Source: an uncultured Synechococcaceae cyanobacterium (GTDB lineage Bacteria; Cyanobacteriota; Cyanobacteriia; PCC-6307; Cyanobiaceae). Taken from it: a DNA stretch of 64,000 nt. The notes beneath the pieces are model-generated. The model ran no database searches and was not told the DNA's origin. It saw only the letters and a program-made list of their open reading frames with translations. Both the position numbers and the translations under genes were made by a program. Shown here piece after piece: positions 19,263-29,187 of this stretch; position 1 is the first letter of the stretch; each line of letters begins with the position of its first letter. The DNA lies in NCBI GenBank assembly GCA_902634405.1, contig CACPJY010000005.1:1-64000 (forward strand), in the 5' to 3' direction.

Positions 19263-20171
19263 TTACTTGAAAGGGCCCCAATAAGATTTCGTGAACAAAT
19301 CAATTTTCTCTCTGGTTTCTGCTGGAACATTGTTTTTATTAGTCATTAGACCGCTCTTAAGTGCAGCGTGAGCCTTGCTTTTGGGTCTTTGCTTCCCTAT
19401 CTCTTCAGCGACTGCAAGTACTATTTCGTTTGCTAGGACTGCATTGGTTTTAAGATTGGAAATAATCATTTCAACTGTGACGTTGTCGTGCTCTGGATGC
19501 CAGCAGTCGTAATCCGTTGCCATTGATAGTGACGCATAAGCTATTTCTGCTTCCCTTGCTAAACGTGCTTCAGTGTGATTAGTCATCCCTATGACCTGAC
19601 AGCCCCAATTCCGATAAAGGTTGGACTCTGCTTTGGTTGAGAATGCAGGACCTTCCATGGCTAGATAGGTACCACCTCGATGCAATTGACGCCCCTCCGG
19701 CATAAGAGCCTCACCTGTGTCGGCCAAAATTCTAGAAAGAGTTAGACAAAACGGGTCTGCCATCGCTACGTGAGCAACGGCACCATCTCCAAAAAATGTT
19801 AATGGTCTTTGGTGCGTCCTATCTATGAATTGATCTGGTATGACAATGTCTAAGGGTCGGATTTCCTCTTGTAATGAGCCCACAGCTGAGGGTGAAATTA
19901 TCCACCTCACTCCTAGTGACCGCATGGCCCAGATGTTTGCTCTATATGGGACTTGTGTAGGAGTAAAAGTATGGTTGCGCCCATGTCTTGCCAAGAAAAC
20001 TGCTTCCATTCCTCCAAGTAATCCCAGCCTTAATGAATCAGATGGATCACCATATGGAGTTTTAATAGTTAGCTCTCGAATATTTGTGAGCTTGTTAATG
20101 TCATAAAGCCCACTTCCTCCAAGAACTCCTATCCGTGCATCTTTTAGAGAAGAGTCTGTTGAATTGCTCAA
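19263..20171 (-). CDS. mtnP: S-methyl-5'-thioadenosine phosphorylase
   Basis: 302 residues. It splits methylthioadenosine, a by-product of polyamine synthesis, into adenine and methylthioribose 1-phosphate. The signatures are IGVLGGSGLYDI at the N-terminus, FLARHGRNHTFTPTQVPYRANIWA, YLAMEGPAFSTKAES and VIGMTNHTEARLAREAEIAYASL. The last distinguishes it within the purine phosphorylase family. The start is a TTG at 20171-20169; no in-frame ATG occurs before the conserved core, and this TTG sits in a tandem repeat. mtnA, for the next pathway step, lies divergent 292 bases away. Confidence 0.95.
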   Translation of the reverse strand: MSNSTDSSLKDARIGVLGGSGLYDINKLTNIRELTIKTPYGDPSDSLRLGLLGGMEAVFLARHGRNHTFTPTQVPYRANIWAMRSLGVRWIISPSAVGSLQEEIRPLDIVIPDQFIDRTHQRPLTFFGDGAVAHVAMADPFCLTLSRILADTGEALMPEGRQLHRGGTYLAMEGPAFSTKAESNLYRNWGCQVIGMTNHTEARLAREAEIAYASLSMATDYDCWHPEHDNVTVEMIISNLKTNAVLANEIVLAVAEEIGKQRPKSKAHAALKSGLMTNKNNVPAETREKIDLFTKSYWGPFK

Positions 20172-20191
20172 GGAACCTTGCTCAAGGAACT
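20164..20191. repeat. 14-bp tandem direct repeat at the mtnP start
   Basis: TTGCTCAAGGAAC occurs at 20164-20176 and again at 20178-20190, a 14-base period. Each unit contains the reverse of the mtnP TTG start region, and the junction CAAGGAACCTTG is itself an inverted repeat. It covers the likely start of mtnP and could affect its translation, or be a slippage product. Confidence 0.8.
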
Positions 20192-20463
20192 AATAGGATA
20201 TCCTTTCATATAAGAGCATTATGCAAGCTTGACTGAATACTTTATTTGGCGATTGTAATGCCCTTATCATTGACAAAAAAGTAATGGGACATTCCTCCAT
20301 TAAATATTGCTAGAATTTATATTGTAATAATTAAATTATCCCTTCAATTCTTAATTTCTTTTCTAACAAAGATATCAACTGTTATGTGAATAACTTATTG
20401 ATAGCTTGCTTATAGTGCAAAATTTTGTCAAAGTCTCCATGAAAACAGCTTGGAAGTCCTCTT

Positions 20464-21585
20464 GTGAAGATTAATGGTAAAGATTGGAGGACAATATGGT
20501 TGGAATCAGGTGGCCGTTCTGTAGGTGTCATTGATCAAACTTGCTTGCCTCATAGATTTTCAACGAGTTCACTTTTTAATTGTGATGATGTTGCCAAAGC
20601 AATAAGTAAAATGGTTGTAAGAGGTGCTCCTTTGATAGGAGTAACTGGCGCATATGGATTAATGCTTGCTCTTCAAGAAGATCCAAGTGATTATTCACTT
20701 AAGATTGCATTCGAAAAGTTAAATCAAACGAGGCCTACGGCTGTTAATCTAAGCTGGGCTTTAAATAGAGTTAAAGAAAAAGTTTCACTATTGCCTTATA
20801 GTGAGCGTGCAATAGTAGCAAGAAAGGAAGCTGATTTAATTGCTAAAGAAGATATCTGCATGTGCGAGTCTATTGGTGATTACGGATTAGGTCTATTTAA
20901 GAACTTAATGAATTCCAGGCCAGTTGAGAGGAAAGGCAAACCCTTGAAGATACTTACCCATTGCAATGCAGGTTGGCTTGCAACTGTAGATTGGGGAACA
21001 GCTCTTGCCCCAATTTATAAAGCACATAGATATGGATTGGATATTCATATATGGGTTGATGAAACACGTCCCAGAAACCAAGGCTCTAGTCTGACTGCTT
21101 ATGAATTGGGATGTGAAGGAATACCTCATACTGTAATTGTTGACAATGCTGGTGGTTATTTGATGCAGAAAGGAGAAGTAGATGCTGTGATTGTAGGTTC
21201 TGATAGAACTTCTAGCTGTGGCGATGTCTGTAATAAAATAGGAACTTATCTAAAAGCATTGGCTGCTTTTGATAATCAAGTACCATTTTATGTTGCCTTA
21301 CCAAGCTCAACAATTGACTGGTCGATTGAGGATGGTTTAAGTAATATTCCAGTCGAATTTCGGTCTGCAAATGAGGTTACTTATATTCGCGGAAAACATT
21401 TCTCTTCGAAAGATAAAATAGAAATTATTGATGTCAGGCTGACTCCTCCTGATACAGAGTCATTAAACCCATCATTTGATATAACACCTGCAAAATACAT
21501 AACCTCATTGATAACAGAAAAAGGTGTTTTTGCTTGCGATAAAGAGAGTATGCAAAGGATCAAGATGGCAATTTCCAATCATTGA
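20464..21585 (+). CDS. mtnA: S-methyl-5-thioribose-1-phosphate isomerase
   Basis: 373 residues. It isomerises methylthioribose 1-phosphate to methylthioribulose 1-phosphate in methionine salvage, the product of MtnP being its substrate. Diagnostic motifs are MVVRGAPLIGVTGAYG, ILTHCNAGWLAT (catalytic Cys at about 166), and VIVGSDRTSSCGDVCNKIGTY with the catalytic Asp (about 246). The start is GTG at 20464 with a GGAAG element about 8 bases upstream. It ends 7 bases before the convergent UDP-glucose dehydrogenase gene. No later genes of the salvage pathway are in the window. Confidence 0.95.
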   Translation: MKINGKDWRTIWLESGGRSVGVIDQTCLPHRFSTSSLFNCDDVAKAISKMVVRGAPLIGVTGAYGLMLALQEDPSDYSLKIAFEKLNQTRPTAVNLSWALNRVKEKVSLLPYSERAIVARKEADLIAKEDICMCESIGDYGLGLFKNLMNSRPVERKGKPLKILTHCNAGWLATVDWGTALAPIYKAHRYGLDIHIWVDETRPRNQGSSLTAYELGCEGIPHTVIVDNAGGYLMQKGEVDAVIVGSDRTSSCGDVCNKIGTYLKALAAFDNQVPFYVALPSSTIDWSIEDGLSNIPVEFRSANEVTYIRGKHFSSKDKIEIIDVRLTPPDTESLNPSFDITPAKYITSLITEKGVFACDKESMQRIKMAISNH

Positions 21586-21592
21586 TAATAAA

Positions 21593-23047
21593 TTAACTTT
21601 CAGGATCTCCGCCTACGCCTACTCGCCATAATTTAAGGCCTGCATTTTTGACATCTTGTGCATTTGTTATTGATCTTGTATCAAATACCCAAGCAGGACT
21701 TCTCATCATCGAAGAAATACTTTTCCAATTTAAAGAGCTGAATTCACTCCACTCAGTTAGGATTAATACTGCATCAGCACCACTAACTGCATTAATAGGG
21801 TTATTTGCAACCCACCAATTACCTTCTCCATTAAGATTAGAATTTTTTTGGTCTGACTTGCTTCCTGGTAAAATTTCAGATCGATTTAAGTCCCGCCTGA
21901 TTTGACTTGATTCAACTTTTGGATCATATATTGCAAGTTGAGCGCCTTCTTCTAAAAGATCTTTGCATATTTGAATTGCTGGAGATTCTCTAGTGTCATT
22001 AGTATTTGCCTTAAAAGAGAAACCAAAAACTGCAAGGCATTTACCAGTTACAGTCCCAAAGAGCTTTTCTACAATAATATTTGCAATTCTTTGTTGTTGC
22101 CAGGTGTTTAACTTGACAACATTCTCCCAGTAATCACCAACTTCTGGCAGCCCAAAGTATTTACATAGATAAGCTAGGTTTAAGATATCTTTTTTAAAAC
22201 AACTACCTCCAAACCCTGGTCCTGCTTGAAGGAATTTCCCCCCAATCCTGCTGTCAGCACCAATTGCTTTTGCTACTTCTGTTACATTTGCCTCGGTTGC
22301 CTCACAGAGGGCTGCCACTGAGTTTATTGAACTAATCCTTTGGGCTAAGAATGCATTAGATGTCAATTTAGAAAGTTCACTACTCCATAGGCTTGTTCTT
22401 AGAATTTTCTCCTCAGGAACCCATTTAGAGTAGATGGATGCCAATGCTTCAACGGCATTTTTATCTTCACCACCTATAAGAACCCTATCAGGATTCTCTA
22501 AGTCTTTTATAGCTGTCCCTTCGGCTAAGAATTCTGGATTAGATAATACCTCAAAGTTTTTCTTTTCTTTATTCGTTAATTCTTTACTTTGAGAAGATAA
22601 AAGTATTGACTTTATTGCAGCAGCAGTTCTTACAGGAAGGGTGCTTTTCTCAACAACAATGGTATCCCCTTTTGCATATTCTGCGACTTGTCTTGCACAG
22701 GCTTCTACCCATCTAAGATCGCTTGCTTTGCCTGCTCCAACGCCTTTGGTTTTTGTTGGTGTATTTACAGATATAAAAACCATGTCTGCTGAGGATATTG
22801 CTGCTTCAATTTCTGTTGAGTAAAAGAGATTTCTGTTCCTAGCTCTTTTAACAACTTGATCTAATCCTGGCTCGTAAACAGGCAATTTATTTAGGTCTGG
22901 ATTATTCCATGAATTTATTCTTGACTTGTTTAGATCTACTACATGGACTTGAATGCTTGGACATCGGTCAGCAATAACTGCCATAGTTGGTCCGCCGACA
23001 TAGCCTGCACCTATGCAGCAAATTGTTTGAATCGTTTTTATTTCCAT
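21593..23047 (-). CDS. ugd: UDP-glucose 6-dehydrogenase, eukaryote-like type
   Basis: 484 residues. It oxidises UDP-glucose to UDP-glucuronate with two NAD+. The Rossmann start is CCIGAGYVGGPTMAVIA. The active site GPGFGGSCFKKDILNLAYLC (Cys about 283) and the segment FGFSFKANTNDTRESPA resemble animal and plant enzymes: CF-x-KDxLNLxYLC is their form, while most bacterial enzymes have CFPKDT. It follows hisS by 9 bases on the minus strand. It supplies UDP-GlcA to the epimerase at 38617 and the nearby polymer genes. The class assignment comes from remembered family motifs, not from a search. Confidence 0.93.
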   Translation of the reverse strand: MEIKTIQTICCIGAGYVGGPTMAVIADRCPSIQVHVVDLNKSRINSWNNPDLNKLPVYEPGLDQVVKRARNRNLFYSTEIEAAISSADMVFISVNTPTKTKGVGAGKASDLRWVEACARQVAEYAKGDTIVVEKSTLPVRTAAAIKSILLSSQSKELTNKEKKNFEVLSNPEFLAEGTAIKDLENPDRVLIGGEDKNAVEALASIYSKWVPEEKILRTSLWSSELSKLTSNAFLAQRISSINSVAALCEATEANVTEVAKAIGADSRIGGKFLQAGPGFGGSCFKKDILNLAYLCKYFGLPEVGDYWENVVKLNTWQQQRIANIIVEKLFGTVTGKCLAVFGFSFKANTNDTRESPAIQICKDLLEEGAQLAIYDPKVESSQIRRDLNRSEILPGSKSDQKNSNLNGEGNWWVANNPINAVSGADAVLILTEWSEFSSLNWKSISSMMRSPAWVFDTRSITNAQDVKNAGLKLWRVGVGGDPES

Positions 23048-23056
23048 CCTGGCAGG

Positions 23057-24379
23057 TTAAGAGGTGGTTCTATTGAATGAGATCTTATTTACGATGCGTG
23101 AAAGATTATCTAAAGAGAAAGTCTCTTCAGATTTTTGATCAGTTGGTTCCTTTAGGTTTTTTAGTCGAGCTTCAGATGCTTCGGCTTCCTCATCCCCAAT
23201 AACTAAGGCCCATTCCGCCCCACTTTTATCAGCTCTTTTAAATTGTTTACTGAAATTAGCGCCAGAAAAATCGAGCTCTACAACTATCCCATTTGCTCTC
23301 AATTTTTGTGTAAGAACCAATGCTGTTTTTTTGGCAAGGGCTCCCCGATTGATTAAGTAGATATCTGGTCTTTGAATGGTAGTTAGTTTGCCAGCTGTTC
23401 CCGATGGATCTTCTATAGCACTTGCTTGAATTATTAACATCAGCCTTTCCATTCCAAAAGCCCAGCCAATAGCCGGCGTAGGATTACCACCCAGTAATTC
23501 GACCAAGTTGTCGTACCTACCTCCTCCACAGACTGTTGCCTGTGCCCCTAGTTGATCGCTAGTTATTTCGAAAGCTGTATGACAGTAGTAATCAAGACCT
23601 CTTACAAGACTAGGGTTGAGATGAAATGGAATTTTCAAGGCAATCAGACATTCTTGGAGTTCGTTGAAACGGTTTAGACTTTCCTTCGAAAGAAATTCTT
23701 GAAGGTTGGGAGCACTTTTTATCAATAGTTTGGTATTGGGATTTTTGGAATCAAGAATTCTTAAAGGGTTTTTCTTTAAGCGTAGTTGAGAATCTTGATC
23801 TAATAGATCATGATTTTTTTTGAGCCAACAAACCAGCTCTTCTCGATAGCGAAGTCGATCTTCATTTGTCCCTAAAGAATTTAGTTCAAGTACTAAATTT
23901 TTTAACCCTAGATTTTTCAAAAGGTTCCAAGCGATTGCTATCGCCTCTCCATCACTACTTGGGCTGTCAGCCCCAATTAGCTCTAGGCCAGTTTGATGAA
24001 ATTGTCTTTGACGGCCAGCTTGAGGCCTTTCATATCTAAACATAGGACCTTGATACCAGAGCCTTTGTATACCTTTCTTGATCAAGCCATGCTCTATAGC
24101 AGCCCTTACAACCGATGCTGTGCCTTCTGGCCGCAGAGTGCAAGATCTATCTCCTCGATCAAGGAATGTATACATCTCCTTCCCTACGACATCAGTAGCT
24201 TCTCCAATGCCTCTCTTGAAAAGATCTGTAGCTTCTAACAGTGGTGTTCGAATCTCTTGAAAACCTGCTTTAAAAAGTTCATTTCGAATAATTTCCTCTA
24301 CTTTTTGCCATATAACAATTTGATCTGGCAGTAAATCTGTCATGCCGCGTAAGGTTTTCTGCTGATTCACAATGATCAT
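23057..24379 (-). CDS. hisS: Histidyl-tRNA synthetase
   Basis: 440 residues, a class II aminoacyl-tRNA synthetase. The start is [10 protein letters not shown]. Motif 2 is in [21 protein letters not shown]. The histidine-specific loops are [14 protein letters not shown] and [15 protein letters not shown], and motif 3 is [12 protein letters not shown]. The anticodon-binding domain is C-terminal (about 335-430). It is an essential core gene lying inside what is otherwise polysaccharide sequence, 9 bases upstream of ugd and 103 bases after a glycosyltransferase on the same strand. Confidence 0.98.
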   Translation of the reverse strand: MIIVNQQKTLRGMTDLLPDQIVIWQKVEEIIRNELFKAGFQEIRTPLLEATDLFKRGIGEATDVVGKEMYTFLDRGDRSCTLRPEGTASVVRAAIEHGLIKKGIQRLWYQGPMFRYERPQAGRQRQFHQTGLELIGADSPSSDGEAIAIAWNLLKNLGLKNLVLELNSLGTNEDRLRYREELVCWLKKNHDLLDQDSQLRLKKNPLRILDSKNPNTKLLIKSAPNLQEFLSKESLNRFNELQECLIALKIPFHLNPSLVRGLDYYCHTAFEITSDQLGAQATVCGGGRYDNLVELLGGNPTPAIGWAFGMERLMLIIQASAIEDPSGTAGKLTTIQRPDIYLINRGALAKKTALVLTQKLRANGIVVELDFSGANFSKQFKRADKSGAEWALVIGDEEAEASEARLKNLKEPTDQKSEETFSLDNLSRIVNKISFNRTTS

Positions 24380-24482
24380 TCCTTAAAAAACAACTGGACT
24401 GGAAAATAATTCTTGCCAAGAAAAGCCTTTTATTAGTTTGACAAGATTGCAGCTTTTCATTGAGGGATGTTGATTCAAACTT

Positions 24483-25658
24483 CTAGGGTGTTCTTAATTG
24501 GGACTTTCTTAGGAGAGGCTTCTTTAGAAGATTTTCATATTGCTCAAGTGTACGTTGATTAACCAGTGATACTTCAAACTCAGCTAAGACTTTTTTACGA
24601 GCTGCCTTGCCAAATTTAAAGGCTAGTTCTGGGTTTTGCATTAATAAACAAATCGATAACATCAAGGATCTCGAATCCCTAAGAGGTACAAGTAATCCTG
24701 AGGAGCCATGATCTACAACATCTTTGCACCCAGGGACGTCGGTTGTAATGATTGGCTTTTCCATCGCAGCAGCTTCTATTAATGCCCTTGACAGACCTTC
24801 TCGCCAAGAAGGAAGAACCACGAGATCACTTTTTTCATATATTTTGCGCATATCTTCAACATGACCTAGACAATTGATTCGGGGGTGATTTTGTATCTCT
24901 TTAAGTTCCTTGGAAGATAGGGAGCTTCTATTTCCTAGATCTACATCCCCTGCAATTAGCAAATCAAATTCAAACCCTTTATCCCAGAGAGCTTTACAGG
25001 CTTGCAAAACCTCAGTCACACCTTTTTGTTTTATTAGTCTTGATGGGAATAATATTTTCAATGGGTAGGAAAAGCGTTGGAGAGTAGATTTCGATATCGA
25101 TGGCTTGAAATGGTTAATATCAACACCTGAGCCACGAATTATTTTTGCTTTACCGCCTTTTGTAATACCAAGATCTATTAGTTTTTCTTGATCTTCTGCA
25201 TTTTGAAAAACTACAGTTGACCGTCTTGCCATAAAGACAGCTTTATAAACTGGTTTCAAGAAACGTCTCAGTAGTTTATTTCTCATGCGCGTGCCAAGAA
25301 AGACATGCCCTAGGCCTGTGATTGCATTTATAACCCGATAGATTCTTGAGAATTTTGCAGCAATAGTCCCATATAGGCAGGCTTTAATTGTGAAATGATG
25401 AACTAAGTCTGGCTTGATATGCCGATAAATTCTAATTAGGTCTATTAATGCCTTTATTTCCAAAAGTGGGTTAATAGAATTCCTTGAAACTTCCCAGTCA
25501 TGAACAATTATACCTTCATTCTGGAGATGGCTTGTATAGTTGTCATGTGGAGCGACTATAGAAACATTATACCCTTTGTCTTTTAATTCTTTTATTAAAG
25601 GAAATCGGAAGTTATATAAATACCAGCTTGTATTGGCAACTAGAAGAACATTTTGCAT
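24483..25658 (-). CDS. Glycosyltransferase, GT4 type (PglA-like)
   Basis: 391 residues, GT-B fold. The N-terminal domain starts VLLVANTSWYLYNFRFPLI, as in PglA/WbpY-like transferases that add sugars to undecaprenyl-linked oligosaccharides, and contains LVHHFTIKACLYGTIAAK. The C-terminal donor domain has LFPSRLIKQKGVTEVL, LVVLPSWREGLSRALIEAAAMEKPI (E-x7-E motif) and a typical GxxGLLVP. Sugar specificity is unknown. It is likely to act at the cytoplasmic membrane in building the repeat unit. It lies 85 bases downstream of the first asparagine-synthase-like gene. Confidence 0.88.
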   Translation of the reverse strand: MQNVLLVANTSWYLYNFRFPLIKELKDKGYNVSIVAPHDNYTSHLQNEGIIVHDWEVSRNSINPLLEIKALIDLIRIYRHIKPDLVHHFTIKACLYGTIAAKFSRIYRVINAITGLGHVFLGTRMRNKLLRRFLKPVYKAVFMARRSTVVFQNAEDQEKLIDLGITKGGKAKIIRGSGVDINHFKPSISKSTLQRFSYPLKILFPSRLIKQKGVTEVLQACKALWDKGFEFDLLIAGDVDLGNRSSLSSKELKEIQNHPRINCLGHVEDMRKIYEKSDLVVLPSWREGLSRALIEAAAMEKPIITTDVPGCKDVVDHGSSGLLVPLRDSRSLMLSICLLMQNPELAFKFGKAARKKVLAEFEVSLVNQRTLEQYENLLKKPLLRKSQLRTP

Positions 25659-25743
25659 TGCAGTTTGAGAGAATTGTTTTAATTAATTTCAGTGATTTGG
25701 AATTGACTTACCAAGTAGTAGAGATAATTAATTCTAAAAGACT

Positions 25744-27684
25744 TCACTCCCATTCGTTAAGCCAGGATTGTGCCATTAATACTGACCAGAGAAGGGGAAA
25801 ATGATCTTGTCGACCTGTTTGATGCTGCAACCACAGCTTTCGCACTATATGAGGATCAAACCATCCATGTCGTTCTAGAAGCTCTGAAGTAAGCATGTCA
25901 TTTGCCCAACTTTTCAAAGGACCTCTGAGCCATTGGCCAATAGGCATAGCGAATCCAGCCTTTGGCCTTTCAAATAGTTCTCTTGGAATATACCTCGCTA
26001 ATAATTCTTTAAGGGCCCATTTGGTTATTGATCTAGATCCTTTTCCTCTGATTTTGTACTTAAGAGGCAATTGCCATGAGAACTCAGCAACAAGATGATC
26101 AAGGAATGGTGCTCGAGTTTCTAGACCAACTGCCATTGAGGCTCTATCTATTTTGACAAGGATATCGTTGGGTAAGTAATTAAGAATATCAGCCATCATT
26201 AATTGCTCAGAGTAACTAAATGCTTTAGGAAGTGGTTTTGATGAAATCAAATTATTGACATTATTTTGATTAATAGTTAACAAAACCGCTTGCAATTTTT
26301 CGATTGACCCTGCCGCGATAATTGATGAAGCTAATTTTTGAAGTTTTTGCTGAGCTAATCCATCTGAATTTAAACCCATAAATTTTGCTGGGGACCGCCT
26401 AATTATTTCCCCGATAAATCTGCGTAATAAAGGATTTAGTTTGCCAAAACGATTTTGAATAATAGGTGCAAATAGATAACGGTTATACCCACCAAAAAGT
26501 TCATCACCTCCATCTCCACTTAAAGCAACAGTTAGTCCAGATTTTCTAGCTTCTCTACATAACAAAAGAGTTGGGAGTTGAGAAGAGTCTGCAAAAGGTT
26601 CGCAATAGTGACGAGCTATATCAGGAATTATTTCTTGTGCATCTTTAGCAGTAAGACAGACTTCAGTGTGATCTGTTCCAATCTTTTCTGAAATAGCCTT
26701 AGCAAAAGGTGCTTCATTAAAAAGCTGTTCCTCGGGAAAAGAAACTGTAAAACTCTTTACTTGATAATTATTTTCTGCTTGTAGAAGTGCAGTGATGAGA
26801 GATGAATCTATACCTCCTGATAGGAATGACCCAAGTGGGACATCAGCATTAGATTGTGCCTTTATTGATTTTCGTAAGACTCTGTCTAGTTCATTAAGGA
26901 CATCTAGATCATTAGAGATGGTTTCTGTAGGGAAAGTAGTTGAGTAATAATTTGATTCTTTTTCTGGGTCCCACCATTTAGATGAAATAGGCAATTCATT
27001 TTTCTTTGTGGTTTTGTGATTTCTGTCGATTCTTACCAGGTGACCTGGCATCAGTTGCTCTAGGCCTTCGTATATACAAAGTGGTGCTGGGATGAATCCA
27101 AATTGCTGATAATTAATGACAGCACTACTTGCAATTTTATGAGTAAATCCTGGCATCGCACGAATGGCTTTTAGCTCAGAAGAAAATACAATTCCTAAAT
27201 CATCTATTGCCCCCCAATAAAGTGGCTTTTCTCCAAATCTATCTCTAACTAAGTTTAGAGACTTTTCTTTTCTATCCCAAATCGCAAAAGAAAACATTCC
27301 ATGGCATTTTTTCAAAGTATCAGTTAAGCCCCAGACTTCAATCGCCTCTACTAGAGTTTCTGTATCTGAGTGACCTTTCCAATTTACTGAAAACCCTTGA
27401 TTGCTTTCAAGATCCTTTCTAAGCGATATATGATTATAAATTTCCCCATTAAATACAATTATAAATCTCCCGCTAGAGCTTTGCATTGGTTGCTTTCCAG
27501 CCTCAGAAAGATCTAATATGGAAAGTCTTCTTTGCCCTAGGCAAAGTCCTAGAGAAGGGTCTAACCATATCCCTGAATCGTCAGGACCGCGATGAGCAAT
27601 TGCTTGAGACATTAACTCCACGTTTGTTTGGAGTTCAGACTCTGAGATTGCTTGAAAGGCCCAAAGACCTGTTATCCCGCACAT
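25744..27684 (-). CDS. Asparagine synthase-like glutamine amidotransferase (copy 1)
   Basis: 646 residues. The N-terminal class II glutaminase domain begins with catalytic Cys2 (MCGITGLWAF) and has AHRGPDDSG and FNGEIYNH. The C-terminal synthetase domain has the PPi loop FLSGGIDSS (about residue 288) and LSGDGGDELFGGYNRY. The protein is complete for both half-reactions. It may make asparagine, but its place between glycan genes favours amidation of a uronic acid, as proposed for WbpS and WbtH in O-antigen clusters. Its ATG shares one base with the stop of the polymerase gene, showing tight coupling. A paralogue lies at 33452. Confidence 0.9.
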   Translation of the reverse strand: MCGITGLWAFQAISESELQTNVELMSQAIAHRGPDDSGIWLDPSLGLCLGQRRLSILDLSEAGKQPMQSSSGRFIIVFNGEIYNHISLRKDLESNQGFSVNWKGHSDTETLVEAIEVWGLTDTLKKCHGMFSFAIWDRKEKSLNLVRDRFGEKPLYWGAIDDLGIVFSSELKAIRAMPGFTHKIASSAVINYQQFGFIPAPLCIYEGLEQLMPGHLVRIDRNHKTTKKNELPISSKWWDPEKESNYYSTTFPTETISNDLDVLNELDRVLRKSIKAQSNADVPLGSFLSGGIDSSLITALLQAENNYQVKSFTVSFPEEQLFNEAPFAKAISEKIGTDHTEVCLTAKDAQEIIPDIARHYCEPFADSSQLPTLLLCREARKSGLTVALSGDGGDELFGGYNRYLFAPIIQNRFGKLNPLLRRFIGEIIRRSPAKFMGLNSDGLAQQKLQKLASSIIAAGSIEKLQAVLLTINQNNVNNLISSKPLPKAFSYSEQLMMADILNYLPNDILVKIDRASMAVGLETRAPFLDHLVAEFSWQLPLKYKIRGKGSRSITKWALKELLARYIPRELFERPKAGFAMPIGQWLRGPLKSWANDMLTSELLERHGWFDPHIVRKLWLQHQTGRQDHFPLLWSVLMAQSWLNEWE

Positions 27685-28823
27685 TAAAAATATTTTTCAT
27701 ATAGTGGATTCGCAATCATTTTATCTAGCTTATAGTGTAAAGGTGCTGATTCATCAAGGGGGCCTCCTAAGCCTGGTATTAATAAGTTTCTATAGGGAAG
27801 CCAAGCAAATGAATAAGTTGAATACATTAACCACCCTAGAAGAATACTTAGTGAAAAAGATATTAATATAAGAGTCCAAATACCTGGATTTTGCCCAAGT
27901 AATCGAGTTTCAGGTATACGGCTACCTACGAAAATCTGAAGAGGAATTAGATAAAGAGCCAAACGATCTACCATCGTAGATAGATTTGTTAGAGCAAGGA
28001 AAATAACTGCTGCAATAGTAGTTAAAGAAAGCACTGTCCAGATTTGATTAGATTGATCTGGCAGTCGAAAACTTTTTCGGGAAATTAAAAATATAATTGC
28101 TGGTATAAGACAAAGGAGCACTCTTATAAGAGCACCACTAGACGTCAATCCACCTCCAGCGCCATAATTAATTAAATATGTTTGGATTGTTGAAGCGAAA
28201 ACTGTGGCGTAAAGACCAAACCCTGCAGCGGCAAACAGTAAAAATCTTATGAGTTGAAAAAACCTTAGTGAGGGGGAAAGTGTTATTGCTAGAAGACCTA
28301 GGAGGATCAGAATTGTTCTATGAAAACAGCATCCAATTGCCACTAGCCAAAGAAATTTCATTTGCTTTCCTTGCTCTAGAGCTAACAGAGCAAAGAGTTC
28401 CATTCCTACAGCAGCACTTTGACGGGTGTACCCCATTGCAACTACTAGAATTAAATATGGGAATGCCATCGTGAGAGCTAACCAAGGCCTTGGCTGAGCT
28501 CTACAAAAAGTTAGAAGACCCATGGAGAAGATTGATGCGCAAGCAACGTTTAAAAAATGAATGCCTCCTCCCCAGTTAGAACCCATCCACCTCAGTAGCT
28601 TGTACCCTGGATCTTCGATTGTTAATACTGAAGATAGAGGGGCCTCGCTTTCCTTCCAAAAATCGAAAAGATAGTTGTACCAATCCCCACCTATCTGATT
28701 CCTTAGCCCTATAAAAGCAATTAAAAATGCCAAAAGGCCATAGAAAGTCAAGTTTGACCATGGACGTTTGTGACCAAGGCTAAATGCAGCTATAAAAATC
28801 CAAAAAAGTATATAGGGGATCAT
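27684..28823 (-). CDS. EpsG/Wzy-like polysaccharide polymerase (membrane protein)
   Basis: 379 residues, almost entirely hydrophobic with about ten predicted membrane helices by eye. The N-terminal FIGLRNQIGGDWYNYLFDFW and later VVAMGYTRQSAAVGMELFALLALEQGK match the EpsG family, where RxxxGGDWxxY and YxRQxxA are typical. Such proteins polymerise lipid-linked repeat units at the periplasmic face. Wzy-type sequences are very divergent, so the assignment rests on these motifs and on context. It overlaps the amidotransferase start by one base and is preceded by a 364-base gap. Confidence 0.8.
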   Translation of the reverse strand: MIPYILFWIFIAAFSLGHKRPWSNLTFYGLLAFLIAFIGLRNQIGGDWYNYLFDFWKESEAPLSSVLTIEDPGYKLLRWMGSNWGGGIHFLNVACASIFSMGLLTFCRAQPRPWLALTMAFPYLILVVAMGYTRQSAAVGMELFALLALEQGKQMKFLWLVAIGCCFHRTILILLGLLAITLSPSLRFFQLIRFLLFAAAGFGLYATVFASTIQTYLINYGAGGGLTSSGALIRVLLCLIPAIIFLISRKSFRLPDQSNQIWTVLSLTTIAAVIFLALTNLSTMVDRLALYLIPLQIFVGSRIPETRLLGQNPGIWTLILISFSLSILLGWLMYSTYSFAWLPYRNLLIPGLGGPLDESAPLHYKLDKMIANPLYEKYF

Positions 28824-29187
28824 GAAGAGAATTTTTCAGCTAATGGGCGAATTGGGTAGGTCAATGATTGTCTTTACTGAAGAAGCAGTTGACCTTTATC
28901 TAGAGTTTCTAAAGAAATGAAGCAGGAAAGCTTGTGTTAATGATATTTGGAAATTGATTTTTTTTTGTAGATAGTATGAATTGCCTAATGGACAAGTAAG
29001 AACTGTTAACAATTATTGTCGTATCTCCAATTTTTCTAAAGATAACGCTAATTAGTGGAAAATCAATAAAATTTTTATCTGATTTTCTTATTTGCATAAT
29101 TATTGCTATTCTCAGTTGGAAGCTTATCGAATAAATATTTTGTATTTTAATTGTTTTTTATGAGAAACATATGCGATATTATTTTGA
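28824..29187. other. AT-rich non-coding gap between glycan genes
   Basis: 364 bases without a convincing gene. A 62-codon frame on the minus strand (28909-29097) has AT-driven composition and no family resemblance. The gap splits the minus-strand glycan genes and may hold a promoter for the polymerase-amidotransferase-glycosyltransferase group. I see no repeat, tRNA or clear terminator. Confidence 0.5.

Noticed and set aside
28909-29097. 62-codon minus-strand frame in the AT-rich gap
   Set aside because: Composition is driven by A/T runs and no domain or ribosome site is seen.
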